22,385 nucleotides of DNA from an uncultured Amaricoccus sp. Its GTDB lineage: Bacteria; Pseudomonadota; Alphaproteobacteria; Rhodobacterales; Rhodobacteraceae. The translations under genes were made by a program, and so were the position numbers. The stretch covers positions 1 through 22,385 of the forward strand of contig NZ_CALAGI010000082.1 of NCBI RefSeq assembly GCF_937891315.1, read 5' to 3'. This document shows positions 15,818 to 22,385 of this stretch, in pieces (position 1 is the first letter of the stretch; every line of letters begins with the position of its first letter). The notes under the pieces were generated by a model, which saw only the letters and a list, made by a program, of their open reading frames with translations, had not been told where the DNA came from and made no database searches.

Positions 15818-16060
15818 CCGTGCCCTGGTTCGACACGATGTTGAACGCGATGTCCCCGGCGATGCGCCCGACCCGGAGCGTCGCGCAGGGCAGGTCGCAG
15901 TCGCCGCCGCGCGCCCTCGAGCCGAGATTGTCGCAGGACGCGGGCGGCGCCGACCAGAAAGATCCGGTGCCCGAATTCGCCATTGCCCGAGATCTTCGGC
16001 TTTTCAGAAGCAATGCGCCGACAATCGATAATTTCGCCGAGGCGCGCGCTCGCCCATAGC
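15818..16060. other. No supported gene
   Basis: Short open frames exist on both strands, but none shows a recognisable family or a ribosome-binding site. On the minus strand a stretch near 15850-15900 reads I-A-G-D-I-A-F-N, faintly like the second helix-turn-helix of AraC regulators, with related-looking sequence in a neighbouring frame. This is too weak to call a pseudogene. Confidence 0.3.
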
Positions 16061-16061
16061 A

Positions 16062-16084
16062 CCGGTCTCGGATATGCAGACCGG
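16062..16084. promoter_or_regulatory. 7-bp inverted repeat upstream of the amine dehydrogenase
   Basis: CCGGTCT (16062-16068) and AGACCGG (16078-16084) are perfect inverted copies separated by nine bases. They end 63 bases before the start codon of the dehydrogenase gene. The position suits an operator for a dimeric regulator or a 5' leader hairpin. No clear promoter boxes accompany it. Confidence 0.4.
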
Positions 16085-16147
16085 AGGCTTGGGTGGAAAC
16101 GCCGGCCCGGGCAACCAGCGACCGCAAGAGTGCTTGAGGAGGGGACG

Positions 16148-18226
16148 ATGGCCCGAGACGCGCGTTACGACATCCTGTTTGAGCCGGTCCCGATCGGTCC
16201 GCTCGTCGCGCGCAACCGCTTCTACCAGGTGCCGCACTGTAACGGCGGCGGGTATCGCGACCCGTCGGCGGCGGCGGCGATGCGGGGGGTGAAGGCCGCG
16301 GGCGGCTGGGGGGTGATCTTCACCGAGCAGACCGAGATGCACCATACCTCGGAGATCACGCCCTTCATCGAACTCCGGCTGTGGGAGGACCAGGACATCC
16401 CGGCGCTCCGGCGGATGTCGGAGGCGATGAAGACGCATGGCGCGCTCGCCGGGATCCAGCTCGCCTATTCGGGGATCAACGGGCCGAACTTCTACACCAA
16501 GGAGGTGCCGCTCGCGCCGTCGGCGCTGCCGATCCGCACCTTCACCAACGATCCGGTGCAGGCGCGCGCGATGGACCTGACCGACATCCGAAATCTGCGC
16601 CGGTGGTTTGTCAACGCCGCCAGGCGGTCCAGGGTCGCCGGGTTCGACCTGATCTGCCTCTATGGCGCGCACGGGTTCGGGATCTTCCAGCATTTCCTCA
16701 GCCGCGCGACCAACCAGCGGACGGACGAATATGGCGGGAGCCTCGAGAACCGGTCCCGGTTCGTGCGCGAGGTGATCGCGGACATCCGGGACGCCGTGGG
16801 CGACACCATGGCGATCACGTTGCGCGTGAGCCTCGACGAGACCATCGGGCAACTCGGATTCTCGAACGCCGAGGTGCGCGACTTCATCGCGATGAACGCG
16901 GACCTGCCCGACCTCTGGGATCTGGCGCAGGGCACCTGGGAGGACTGCTCGGGACCGTCGCGGTTCAAGGACGAGGCGGCCCAGGAGACGTTGGTCGCCG
17001 GGATCCGGGCGCTGACGACGCGGCCGGTGGTCGGCGTCGGCCGCTTCACTTCGCCCGACGTGATGGCCCGCCTCGTGCGCCAGGGGGTTCTCGACTTCAT
17101 CGGCTGCGCCCGGCCGTCGATCGCCGACCCGTTCCTGCCGAAGAAGGTGGAGGAGGGCAGGATCGAGGACATCCGCGAGTGCATCGGCTGCAACATCTGC
17201 ATCACCGGCGACATGACGATGAGCATAAGCCGCTGCACGCAGAACCCGACCTTCATGGAGGAGTGGCGCAAGGGCTGGCACCCCGAGACGATGAACCCGA
17301 AGGGCGAGAGCCAGAACGTGCTTATCGTCGGCGCCGGGCCGGCCGGGCTCGAGGCGGCGCGGGCCCTCTCCCTCCGTGACTACGACGTCGCCCTGGCCGA
17401 GGCGGGCACGAAGCTCGGCGGCCGCGTGGCGCGCGAGCGGCTGTTGCCCGGCCTCTCGGCCTGGGGGCGGGTCGCCGACTACCGCGAGTATCAGCTGTCG
17501 CAGCGGCCGAACGTGGAGACCTATTTCGACAGCCGGCTCGGAGCCGACGAGATCCTGGAGTTCGGCTTCGAGAACGTCGCCATCGCCACCGGCGCCCGCT
17601 GGCGGGCCGACGGCGTGGCGCGGATGCACGTCGTGCCGATGCCAACCGACGGGAGCCTGCCGGTCTTCACCCCCGACGACGTCATGGAAGGGCGGCTGCC
17701 GTCCGGCGAGGTGGTGCTGTTCGACGACGACCACTACTACATGGGCGGCGTGATCGCGGAACTGCTCGCCCGCGAGGGCTGCCGGGTGACACTGGTCACG
17801 CCCTCGGCCTACGTCTCCGACTGGACGCTGAACACGCTGGAACAGGGCGCGATCCATCGCCGTCTGGTCGAGACCGGGGTCCGGATCGTGCTCAACACCG
17901 GCGTCGCCGCGCTGCGCGCCGACGGCGTCGAGACCGCGTGCAGCTATACCGGCGCCGCCGGCCGCATCGGCTGCGACGCGGTCGTGCTCGTCGCCTCGCG
18001 GATCCAGGACGATGCGCTCTACCGGGATCTGGTGGCCCGCCGGTCCGACTGGGCGGACGCCGGCATCCGCTCGGTGAAGGTGATCGGCGACGCCTGCGCC
18101 CCCGGCCCGATCGCCTGGGCGACCTACGCCGGGCACCGCTACGCGCGCGAGCTCGACATGCCCGACATCGGCGACGCGCCGCCGTTCCGGCGCGAGGTGA
18201 CGGCGCTGGCGCCGATAGACGCGTGA
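16148..18226 (+). CDS. TMADH-family FMN/4Fe-4S amine dehydrogenase (histamine dehydrogenase-like)
   Basis: A 692-residue enzyme with the three-part architecture of trimethylamine dehydrogenase: an old-yellow-enzyme FMN barrel (1-340), a 4Fe-4S segment (C-I-G-C-N-I-C, Cys345, 348, 351 and Cys363), and a C-terminal dinucleotide-binding region (G-A-G-P-A-G at 395-400). F-Y-Q-V-P-H-C places Cys31 at the site that carries covalent 6-S-cysteinyl-FMN in TMADH. Y-G-A-H (172-175) supplies the conserved catalytic Tyr and His. The TMADH aromatic bowl (Tyr60, Trp264, Trp355) is here Gln61, Trp257, Asp355, a set I recall from histamine dehydrogenase. Expected reaction: oxidative deamination of an amine to an aldehyde, with electrons passing through the cluster to ETF or another acceptor encoded elsewhere. 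GAGGAGGGG precedes the ATG. The PotA-like gene follows after 8 bases. Alternatives are dimethylamine dehydrogenase or an N-demethylase. Confidence 0.88.
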   Translation: MARDARYDILFEPVPIGPLVARNRFYQVPHCNGGGYRDPSAAAAMRGVKAAGGWGVIFTEQTEMHHTSEITPFIELRLWEDQDIPALRRMSEAMKTHGALAGIQLAYSGINGPNFYTKEVPLAPSALPIRTFTNDPVQARAMDLTDIRNLRRWFVNAARRSRVAGFDLICLYGAHGFGIFQHFLSRATNQRTDEYGGSLENRSRFVREVIADIRDAVGDTMAITLRVSLDETIGQLGFSNAEVRDFIAMNADLPDLWDLAQGTWEDCSGPSRFKDEAAQETLVAGIRALTTRPVVGVGRFTSPDVMARLVRQGVLDFIGCARPSIADPFLPKKVEEGRIEDIRECIGCNICITGDMTMSISRCTQNPTFMEEWRKGWHPETMNPKGESQNVLIVGAGPAGLEAARALSLRDYDVALAEAGTKLGGRVARERLLPGLSAWGRVADYREYQLSQRPNVETYFDSRLGADEILEFGFENVAIATGARWRADGVARMHVVPMPTDGSLPVFTPDDVMEGRLPSGEVVLFDDDHYYMGGVIAELLAREGCRVTLVTPSAYVSDWTLNTLEQGAIHRRLVETGVRIVLNTGVAALRADGVETACSYTGAAGRIGCDAVVLVASRIQDDALYRDLVARRSDWADAGIRSVKVIGDACAPGPIAWATYAGHRYARELDMPDIGDAPPFRREVTALAPIDA

Positions 18227-18234
18227 GGAACGGG

Positions 18235-19311
18235 ATGACACGGCCAGAAGCGATCCAGGTCACCGGCGTCTCGAAGCGGTTCGGCGACTTCCGCGCGCTC
18301 GACGACGTGAGCTTCACCATCCACGAGAACGAGTTCTTCACCCTGCTCGGCCCGTCGGGCTGCGGCAAGACCACCCTGCTCAGGATGATCGCCGGCTTCG
18401 AGAGCCCGACCGAGGGCTCGATCGCGCTCTTCGGCAGCCCGATCGACACGCTGCCGCCGCACAAGCGGCGGGTGAACACCGTCTTCCAGAGCTATGCGCT
18501 CTTCCCGCACATGACGCTGGCGCAGAACGTGGCCTTCGGGCTGGAGAACCTCGGCTGGGCGAAGGCCAGGCGCGAGGCGCGGGTCGCCCAGATGCTCGAG
18601 ATGGTGCACATGGCGCCTTTCGCCGGGCGCAAGCCGGCGCAGCTCTCGGGCGGCCAGCGGCAGCGGATCGCGCTCGCCCGCGCCCTCGCCCCCGAGCCGC
18701 GGGTGCTGCTGCTCGACGAGCCGCTGTCGGCGCTCGACCTCAAGCTCCGCCAGGCGATGCGCAACGAACTGCGCACGCTGCAGCGCGAGACCGGCATCAC
18801 CTTCGTGTTCGTGACCCACGACCAGGAGGAGGCGCTCGACATGTCCGACCGCGTCGCCGTCATGGGCGAGGGGCGCGTCCAGCAGCTCGGAAGCCCGGGC
18901 GAGATCTACGAGGAGCCCGTCAACCGCTTCGTCGCCGACTTCATCGGCGAGACCAACTTCCTCCCCGGCGAGGTGATCGAGACAACGGGCGAGCGTGCCC
19001 GCGTGCGCACGCCGTTCGGGCCGGAGATCGTGGCGGCGCAGACCGGCGTGACCGCGCCCGGCCCCGCCACCCTGTCGATCCGCCCGGAGAAGATCGGGCT
19101 GGGGGACGAGGCGACCGGCACCGTGCTGACCGGCACCGTGGTCTCGCGCAACTACATGGGCGGCTATACCCACTACACGATCGACGCCGGCGGCGTGGCG
19201 CTGCGGGTCTCGCGCCGCAACGCCGTCTCGCATTCCGAGGAGGGGTTCACCGTCGGCCGCGAGGTCCGGGTCGGCTTTGAGCCCGGTAGCGTGCGGGTGC
19301 TCGGGCAATGA
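18235..19311 (+). CDS. potA: Spermidine/putrescine-type ABC importer, ATP-binding subunit
   Basis: A 358-residue ATPase energising a polyamine-class importer at the inner membrane. Walker A G-P-S-G-C-G-K-T-T is at 39-47, Q-loop Gln85 in V-F-Q-S-Y-A-L-F-P-H, signature L-S-G-G-Q at 137-141, and Walker B V-L-L-L-D-E-P at 157-163. An H-loop His lies in F-V-F-V-T-H-D-Q. A C-terminal TOBE domain (about 235-358, with N-F-L-P-G-E and S-I-R-P-E-K) is typical of PotA. GAGG upstream supports the ATG. The gene starts 8 bases after the amine dehydrogenase, and its stop overlaps the next gene by 4 bases (ATGA). The symbol reflects family; the true substrate may be another cationic amine. Confidence 0.92.
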   Translation: MTRPEAIQVTGVSKRFGDFRALDDVSFTIHENEFFTLLGPSGCGKTTLLRMIAGFESPTEGSIALFGSPIDTLPPHKRRVNTVFQSYALFPHMTLAQNVAFGLENLGWAKARREARVAQMLEMVHMAPFAGRKPAQLSGGQRQRIALARALAPEPRVLLLDEPLSALDLKLRQAMRNELRTLQRETGITFVFVTHDQEEALDMSDRVAVMGEGRVQQLGSPGEIYEEPVNRFVADFIGETNFLPGEVIETTGERARVRTPFGPEIVAAQTGVTAPGPATLSIRPEKIGLGDEATGTVLTGTVVSRNYMGGYTHYTIDAGGVALRVSRRNAVSHSEEGFTVGREVRVGFEPGSVRVLGQ

Positions 19312-20174
19312 GGGGCTTCCGCTTCTGGGGTCTGGTTCCCGCCTGGGCGTTGATGCTCGGGACGCTGATCCTGCCGGTCGGCATCGTGATCCTGGTCAGC
19401 TTCGCCCACCGCGGCGCCTACGGCGGCTTCGAATGGGGCTTCTCCACCGACAGCTACCGCGAGATCCTGTTCACCGAAGGGTGGGACGACGAGTTCGAGT
19501 TCGACCCGAAGTACCTGGTGATCGTCGGCCGGACACTGCTCTACGCCGCCCTGACCACGCTGATCTGCATCGTCATCGCGCTGCCCGTCGCCTACGTGAT
19601 CGCCAACCAGAAGCCGCGGATGAAGGCGTTGCTGATCTACCTCGTCACCTTGCCCTTCTGGGTGTCGATGATCGTGCGGGTCTACGCCTGGCTGATCATC
19701 CTCGGCACCGACGGGCTGCTCGGGCGTATCTGGCGGGCGCTGGGCGGCGACGGCGGGCTGCTGTTCACCCCGGGCGCGACCCTGGTCGGCATGGTCTACA
19801 GCTACATGCCGCTGATGATCCTGCCGGTCTTCGCTGCCATCGAGAAGCTCGACCCGGCGCTGATGGAGGCCGGCGCCGACCTCTACGGCAGCCGATGGAC
19901 CACCGCCCGCCGGGTGATCCTGCCGCTGACCTGGCCCGGCCTCGCCGCCGGCGCCATCCTGGTCTTCGTCCCCGCCATCGGCACCGTGCTCGAGCCGACC
20001 CTGCTCGGCGGCGGCAAGCAGATGGTCATGGGCACGCTGATCCAGACCCAGTTCGGCGGCGGGCGCAACTGGCCGTTCGGAGCCGCCGTCGCGCTGGTGC
20101 TGATGGCGATGGTGATGGTCGTGCTGATCGTCAACGCGCGCCGCGCCGGCCGCCTCGACGAGGCGCTGGCATGA
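19308..20174 (+). CDS. potB: Polyamine-type ABC importer permease (PotB-like)
   Basis: A 288-residue inner-membrane permease with about six hydrophobic helices. It has the EAA loop E-A-G-A-D-L-Y-G-S-R-W followed by R-V-I-L-P-L-T-W-P-G, which contacts the ATPase. Family markers include L-P-F-W-V-S-M-I-V-R-V-Y-A-W and Y-S-Y-M-P-L-M-I-L-P. An unusually acidic periplasmic loop (E-G-W-D-D-E-F-E-F-D) follows helix 1. The gene overlaps its upstream and downstream neighbours by 4 bases each (ATGA), so the three transport genes are translationally coupled. It would form the pore with the PotC-like subunit. Confidence 0.92.
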   Translation: MRGFRFWGLVPAWALMLGTLILPVGIVILVSFAHRGAYGGFEWGFSTDSYREILFTEGWDDEFEFDPKYLVIVGRTLLYAALTTLICIVIALPVAYVIANQKPRMKALLIYLVTLPFWVSMIVRVYAWLIILGTDGLLGRIWRALGGDGGLLFTPGATLVGMVYSYMPLMILPVFAAIEKLDPALMEAGADLYGSRWTTARRVILPLTWPGLAAGAILVFVPAIGTVLEPTLLGGGKQMVMGTLIQTQFGGGRNWPFGAAVALVLMAMVMVVLIVNARRAGRLDEALA

Positions 20175-20971
20175 GGCCGGCCCACGACATCCGCCACTAC
20201 CCGGGCGCGCGGCTGATCACCGCCGTCTTCTTCCTCTGGCTCTACGTGCCGATCGCAGTGGTCATCGCCTACTCGTTCAACGAGAACCGGCTGGTCGGGG
20301 TCTGGAGCGGATTCTCGACCAGGTGGTACGCCTCGGCGCTGGCCAACCGCGCGCTGCGCGACGCGGTGCGGACATCGCTGACCGTCGCGGTCGTCTCGAC
20401 GGTGCTCGCGACGCTGATCGCGCTGACCGCCGCCATGGTGCTGATGCGCTCGAAGGGGCTGCGGCACCGCCGGCTGTCGGAGACCGTCATCAACCTGCCG
20501 CTGCTCCTGCCCGAGATCGTGGTGGCGGTGGCCGTGCTGATCCTGTTCTCGCGGATCGGGCTGACCAACGGCACGCTGCGGCTGGTGCTCGCCCACACCA
20601 CCTTCTGCACTCCCTTCGCCTTCCTGCCGATCCGGGCGCGGCTGCAGGGCATGAGCACCGACTACGAGGAGGCGGCGCAGGACCTCTATGCCCACCCGTT
20701 CACCGCCTTCCGGCGCGTGACGCTGCCGCTGATCGCGCCGGGGGTCTTCGCCGGCGCCATGCTCGCGTTCGTCATGTCCATGGACGACTATATCACCTCG
20801 ACCATGCTGGCCACCGGCGGCACCACCACGCTGCCGGTCTACATCTTCGGCCTGATCAAGCAGGGGACGACACCCGAGCTCAACGCCGTCTCGACCCTTC
20901 TCATCCTCGCCTCGCTGCTCATCGCCGGCGTCGCCCTCGGCCTCGCAGCCTGGGCGATGCGCCGGGAATGA
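20171..20971 (+). CDS. potC: Polyamine-type ABC importer permease (PotC-like)
   Basis: A 266-residue permease with the PotC-style first helix (F-F-L-W-L-Y-V-P-I-A-V-V), then Y-S-F-N. The EAA loop is E-E-A-A-Q-D-L-Y-A-H-P-F-T-A-F followed by R-V-T-L-P-L-I-A-P-G. The family segment S-M-D-D-Y-I-T-S-T is in the penultimate region. Its ATG overlaps the potB stop, and the 37 bases after it lead into the binding-protein gene. Partner of the PotB-like subunit; length is normal and no defect is seen. Confidence 0.92.
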   Translation: MRPAHDIRHYPGARLITAVFFLWLYVPIAVVIAYSFNENRLVGVWSGFSTRWYASALANRALRDAVRTSLTVAVVSTVLATLIALTAAMVLMRSKGLRHRRLSETVINLPLLLPEIVVAVAVLILFSRIGLTNGTLRLVLAHTTFCTPFAFLPIRARLQGMSTDYEEAAQDLYAHPFTAFRRVTLPLIAPGVFAGAMLAFVMSMDDYITSTMLATGGTTTLPVYIFGLIKQGTTPELNAVSTLLILASLLIAGVALGLAAWAMRRE

Positions 20972-21008
20972 GCGGCGCGGCCCAATACCCGACCAACAAG
21001 AGGGACCC

Positions 21009-22025
21009 ATGAAGCACATCACCTCCGGCGCGATCCTCGCTCTGGTCCTGGCCGGCCCCGCGGCCGCCCAGGGCACGCTGAACATCTACGCCTGGGCGGA
21101 TTCGATCGCGCCCGAGTTGATCGCCAAGTTCGAGGCCGAGACCGGGAGCAAGGTCAATGTCGATGCGTTCAACTCCAACGAGGATGCGCTGACCAAGCTG
21201 CAGGCCGGCAACTCCGGCTACGACATCGTCACCCCCTCGCAGCACTTCGTGAAGATCATGGTCGACGAGGGGCTGCTCGAGGACATCGACGCCCACGACA
21301 TGGCCGCCTTCGCCCAGGTCGACGAGAAATGGCGCAAGCCGTGGTGGGACGAGAGCGGCGACTACTCGATCCCGCTCGCCTTCGGCACCGCCGGCTTCAC
21401 CGTGAACCGCGACGTGTACCAGGGGCCGGTCGACAGCTGGGCGGTGCTGTTCGAGCCGCCCGCCGAACTGCGGGGCAAGATCGCGATGCTTTCCTATCCG
21501 GACGAGGTGGTCGGCGGCGCCGAGCTGCTCATCGGGGTGCCGTTCTGCTCCGACGACAAGGGCGAGATGAAGAAGGTGCTCGACCTGCTGCGGGCGCAGA
21601 AACCCTCCGTCGTCGCCTACACCTCCGACAACATCGAGAACCGGATCGGCTCGGGCGAGGTCGGCGCCCATTTCTGGTGGGATGGCAACACGCTCCGCAC
21701 CCGCCTCGCCGGCGCCAACATCGAGTACGCGATGCCGAAGGAGGGGCTTGTCGGCTGGCTCGACAGCTTCGTGGTGCCGAAGGGCGCGGCGAACGTCGCG
21801 GGAGCGAAGGCGTTCATCGACTTCATGTCGACCGAGGAGAACGCGACCATCCAGTACAACTACTATGCCCACTCCTCGCCCGTGAAGCTCGACCCCGTGA
21901 AGGCCAGGTTCACGCCGGAGAACGCCCCCGAACTCTTCCCGACCGTGCCCGTCGTCTTCTCGCAGGCCTGCGGCCCGGAGGCCCAGGACCTGGTCACCAA
22001 GGTCTGGACCGACCTCCTTCAGTAA
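21009..22025 (+). CDS. potD: Periplasmic polyamine-type substrate-binding protein (PotD-like)
   Basis: A 338-residue secreted binding protein. The signal peptide ends near Pro-Ala-Ala-Ala (residues 17-20), followed by the PotD-like L-N-I-Y-A-W. Alignment by eye to E. coli PotD keeps ligand-contact positions as Trp29, Ser77 (Y-D-I-V-T-P-S), Trp224, Trp250 and Asp252 (G-W-L-D-S). PotD Tyr37 and Tyr85 appear replaced by Ser32 and His79. The retained aromatic/acid box fits a cationic amine, and the changes fit a ligand other than spermidine or putrescine. GAGGG lies 4 bases before the ATG. As last gene of the dehydrogenase-importer operon, it sets the substrate specificity of uptake. Confidence 0.92.
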   Translation: MKHITSGAILALVLAGPAAAQGTLNIYAWADSIAPELIAKFEAETGSKVNVDAFNSNEDALTKLQAGNSGYDIVTPSQHFVKIMVDEGLLEDIDAHDMAAFAQVDEKWRKPWWDESGDYSIPLAFGTAGFTVNRDVYQGPVDSWAVLFEPPAELRGKIAMLSYPDEVVGGAELLIGVPFCSDDKGEMKKVLDLLRAQKPSVVAYTSDNIENRIGSGEVGAHFWWDGNTLRTRLAGANIEYAMPKEGLVGWLDSFVVPKGAANVAGAKAFIDFMSTEENATIQYNYYAHSSPVKLDPVKARFTPENAPELFPTVPVVFSQACGPEAQDLVTKVWTDLLQ

Positions 22026-22048
22026 CTCCCGGGCCGCCTGGTCGAGGA

Positions 22049-22075
22049 TTGCTTCCCCCGATCAAGGGGGAGCAA
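22049..22075. terminator. GC-rich hairpin after the importer operon
   Basis: TTGCTTCCCCC (22049-22059) pairs with GGGGGAGCAA (22066-22075) with one bulged T, around a GATCAA loop. It lies 23 bases past the potD stop. The stem is strong but is not followed by a T-run, so it may stabilise the 3' end or act with Rho. Confidence 0.5.
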
Positions 22076-22193
22076 CGGCACTGGCCCTGCGACGCACCCG
22101 ATCGCACCTTGCGCGCATGCCGGCCAGACAAGGCAGTGGGCAATTTCATCCGGGAAGCGGCGCCCGAGGCGGGCTTTGATCGCAGCGCCCGCG

Positions 22194-22281
22194 GGCTTCG
22201 CAAGGCGCCGGCAGGGGCAGGTCGACTTCGCCGAGTTCAAGGTGGAGTTCGCCGACATGCCGGGCGTCGTGCGCAAGGTCT
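22194..22281 (+). pseudogene. IS21-type transposase fragment, cut by an IS66 end
   Basis: The frame reads R-R-R-Q-G-Q-V-D-F-A-E-F then D-M-P-G-V-V-R-K-V-C, resembling the segment around the first catalytic Asp (Q-V-D-F) of IS21-like IstA transposases. Homology stops at about 22281, exactly where an IS66-type terminus begins. The left boundary is unclear, and the 22076-22193 stretch shows nothing recognisable. Confidence 0.6.
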
Positions 22282-22385
22282 GTAAGCGGTGTTGTCAGGC
22301 CACGGCCTTGAGCGGTGCAGTGGCATAGGTCCAGGGCAACAGGTCGTCGATCTGGCTCTGGGGATGGCCGGCGACGATACGGGCG
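22282..22385 (-). mobile_element. IS66-family element, terminal repeat and transposase C-terminus (partial)
   Basis: GTAAGCGG at 22282-22289 matches the conserved start of IS66-family terminal repeats. Reading leftward from the window edge, the frame encodes A-G-H-P-Q-S-Q-I-D-D-L-L-P-W-T-Y-A-T and ends L-K-A-V-A at a TGA (22297-22295), the standard C-terminus of IS66 TnpC transposases. The rest lies beyond the window, so completeness cannot be judged. The element interrupts the IS21-type fragment. Confidence 0.75.

Noticed and set aside
15830..16127. Possible AraC-regulator remnant on the minus strand
   Set aside because: The resemblance is limited to a few residues around I-A-F and needs several frame changes; too weak to annotate as a gene.
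16148..18226. Calling the enzyme trimethylamine dehydrogenase outright
   Set aside because: Two of the three substrate-bowl aromatic positions differ (Gln61, Asp355) and the neighbours point to a polyamine-type amine.
16004..18241. A 745-residue minus-strand open frame opposite the amine dehydrogenase
   Set aside because: The sense strand carries clear TMADH motifs; the antisense frame is an effect of high GC content.

Overview
This is a GC-rich stretch of bacterial DNA. It carries a PotABCD-type importer, an EmrAB-type efflux pump, an RTX protein and a trimethylamine-dehydrogenase-class flavoenzyme. Base composition and gene content suggest an alphaproteobacterium (Rhizobiales or Rhodobacterales-like). 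That is an inference, since no rRNA or other phylogenetic marker is present. Remnants of four insertion-sequence families (IS5, IS630, IS21, IS66) lie at the two ends and between blocks, which marks an accessory region.

Left part (1-5050), decayed. A frameshifted IS5-type transposase fragment precedes an intact outer-membrane beta-barrel gene (521-1741). Next come a secreted protein broken by a one-base deletion, two LolD/MacB-type ABC ATPases, and only the C-terminal end of their FtsX-type permease (to 4188). A ParE/RelE-type toxin remnant with one frameshift and one stop, and an IS630 transposase fragment, follow.

Middle part (5052-10438). A minus-strand operon encodes a MarR regulator, an EmrA/HlyD membrane-fusion protein and an EmrB/DHA2 drug exporter. 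It is driven from an AT-rich promoter containing three GCCTA repeats. After about 0.5 kb with no assignable gene, a 529-residue RTX calcium-binding protein is encoded on the plus strand.

Right part (10671-22025), the most interesting. A minus-strand operon (FAD monooxygenase-like oxidoreductase, Rid-family protein, DUF1028 protein, aldehyde dehydrogenase) is divergent from a LysR regulator. A plus-strand operon follows: a TMADH-family amine dehydrogenase, then PotA-B-C-D-type importer genes. Together they read as an uptake-and-oxidation pathway for a cationic amine. The importer brings it in, the FMN/4Fe-4S dehydrogenase converts it to an aldehyde plus ammonia, the aldehyde dehydrogenase makes the acid, and the Rid protein may handle imine by-products. 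The substrate-bowl positions of the dehydrogenase (Gln61, Trp257, Asp355) resemble what I recall for histamine dehydrogenase rather than the aromatic bowl of trimethylamine dehydrogenase. A diamine-like substrate is therefore more likely than trimethylamine.

Right edge (22026-22385). A hairpin follows the importer operon. Then comes an IS21-type transposase fragment cut by the end of an IS66-family element that runs off the window.
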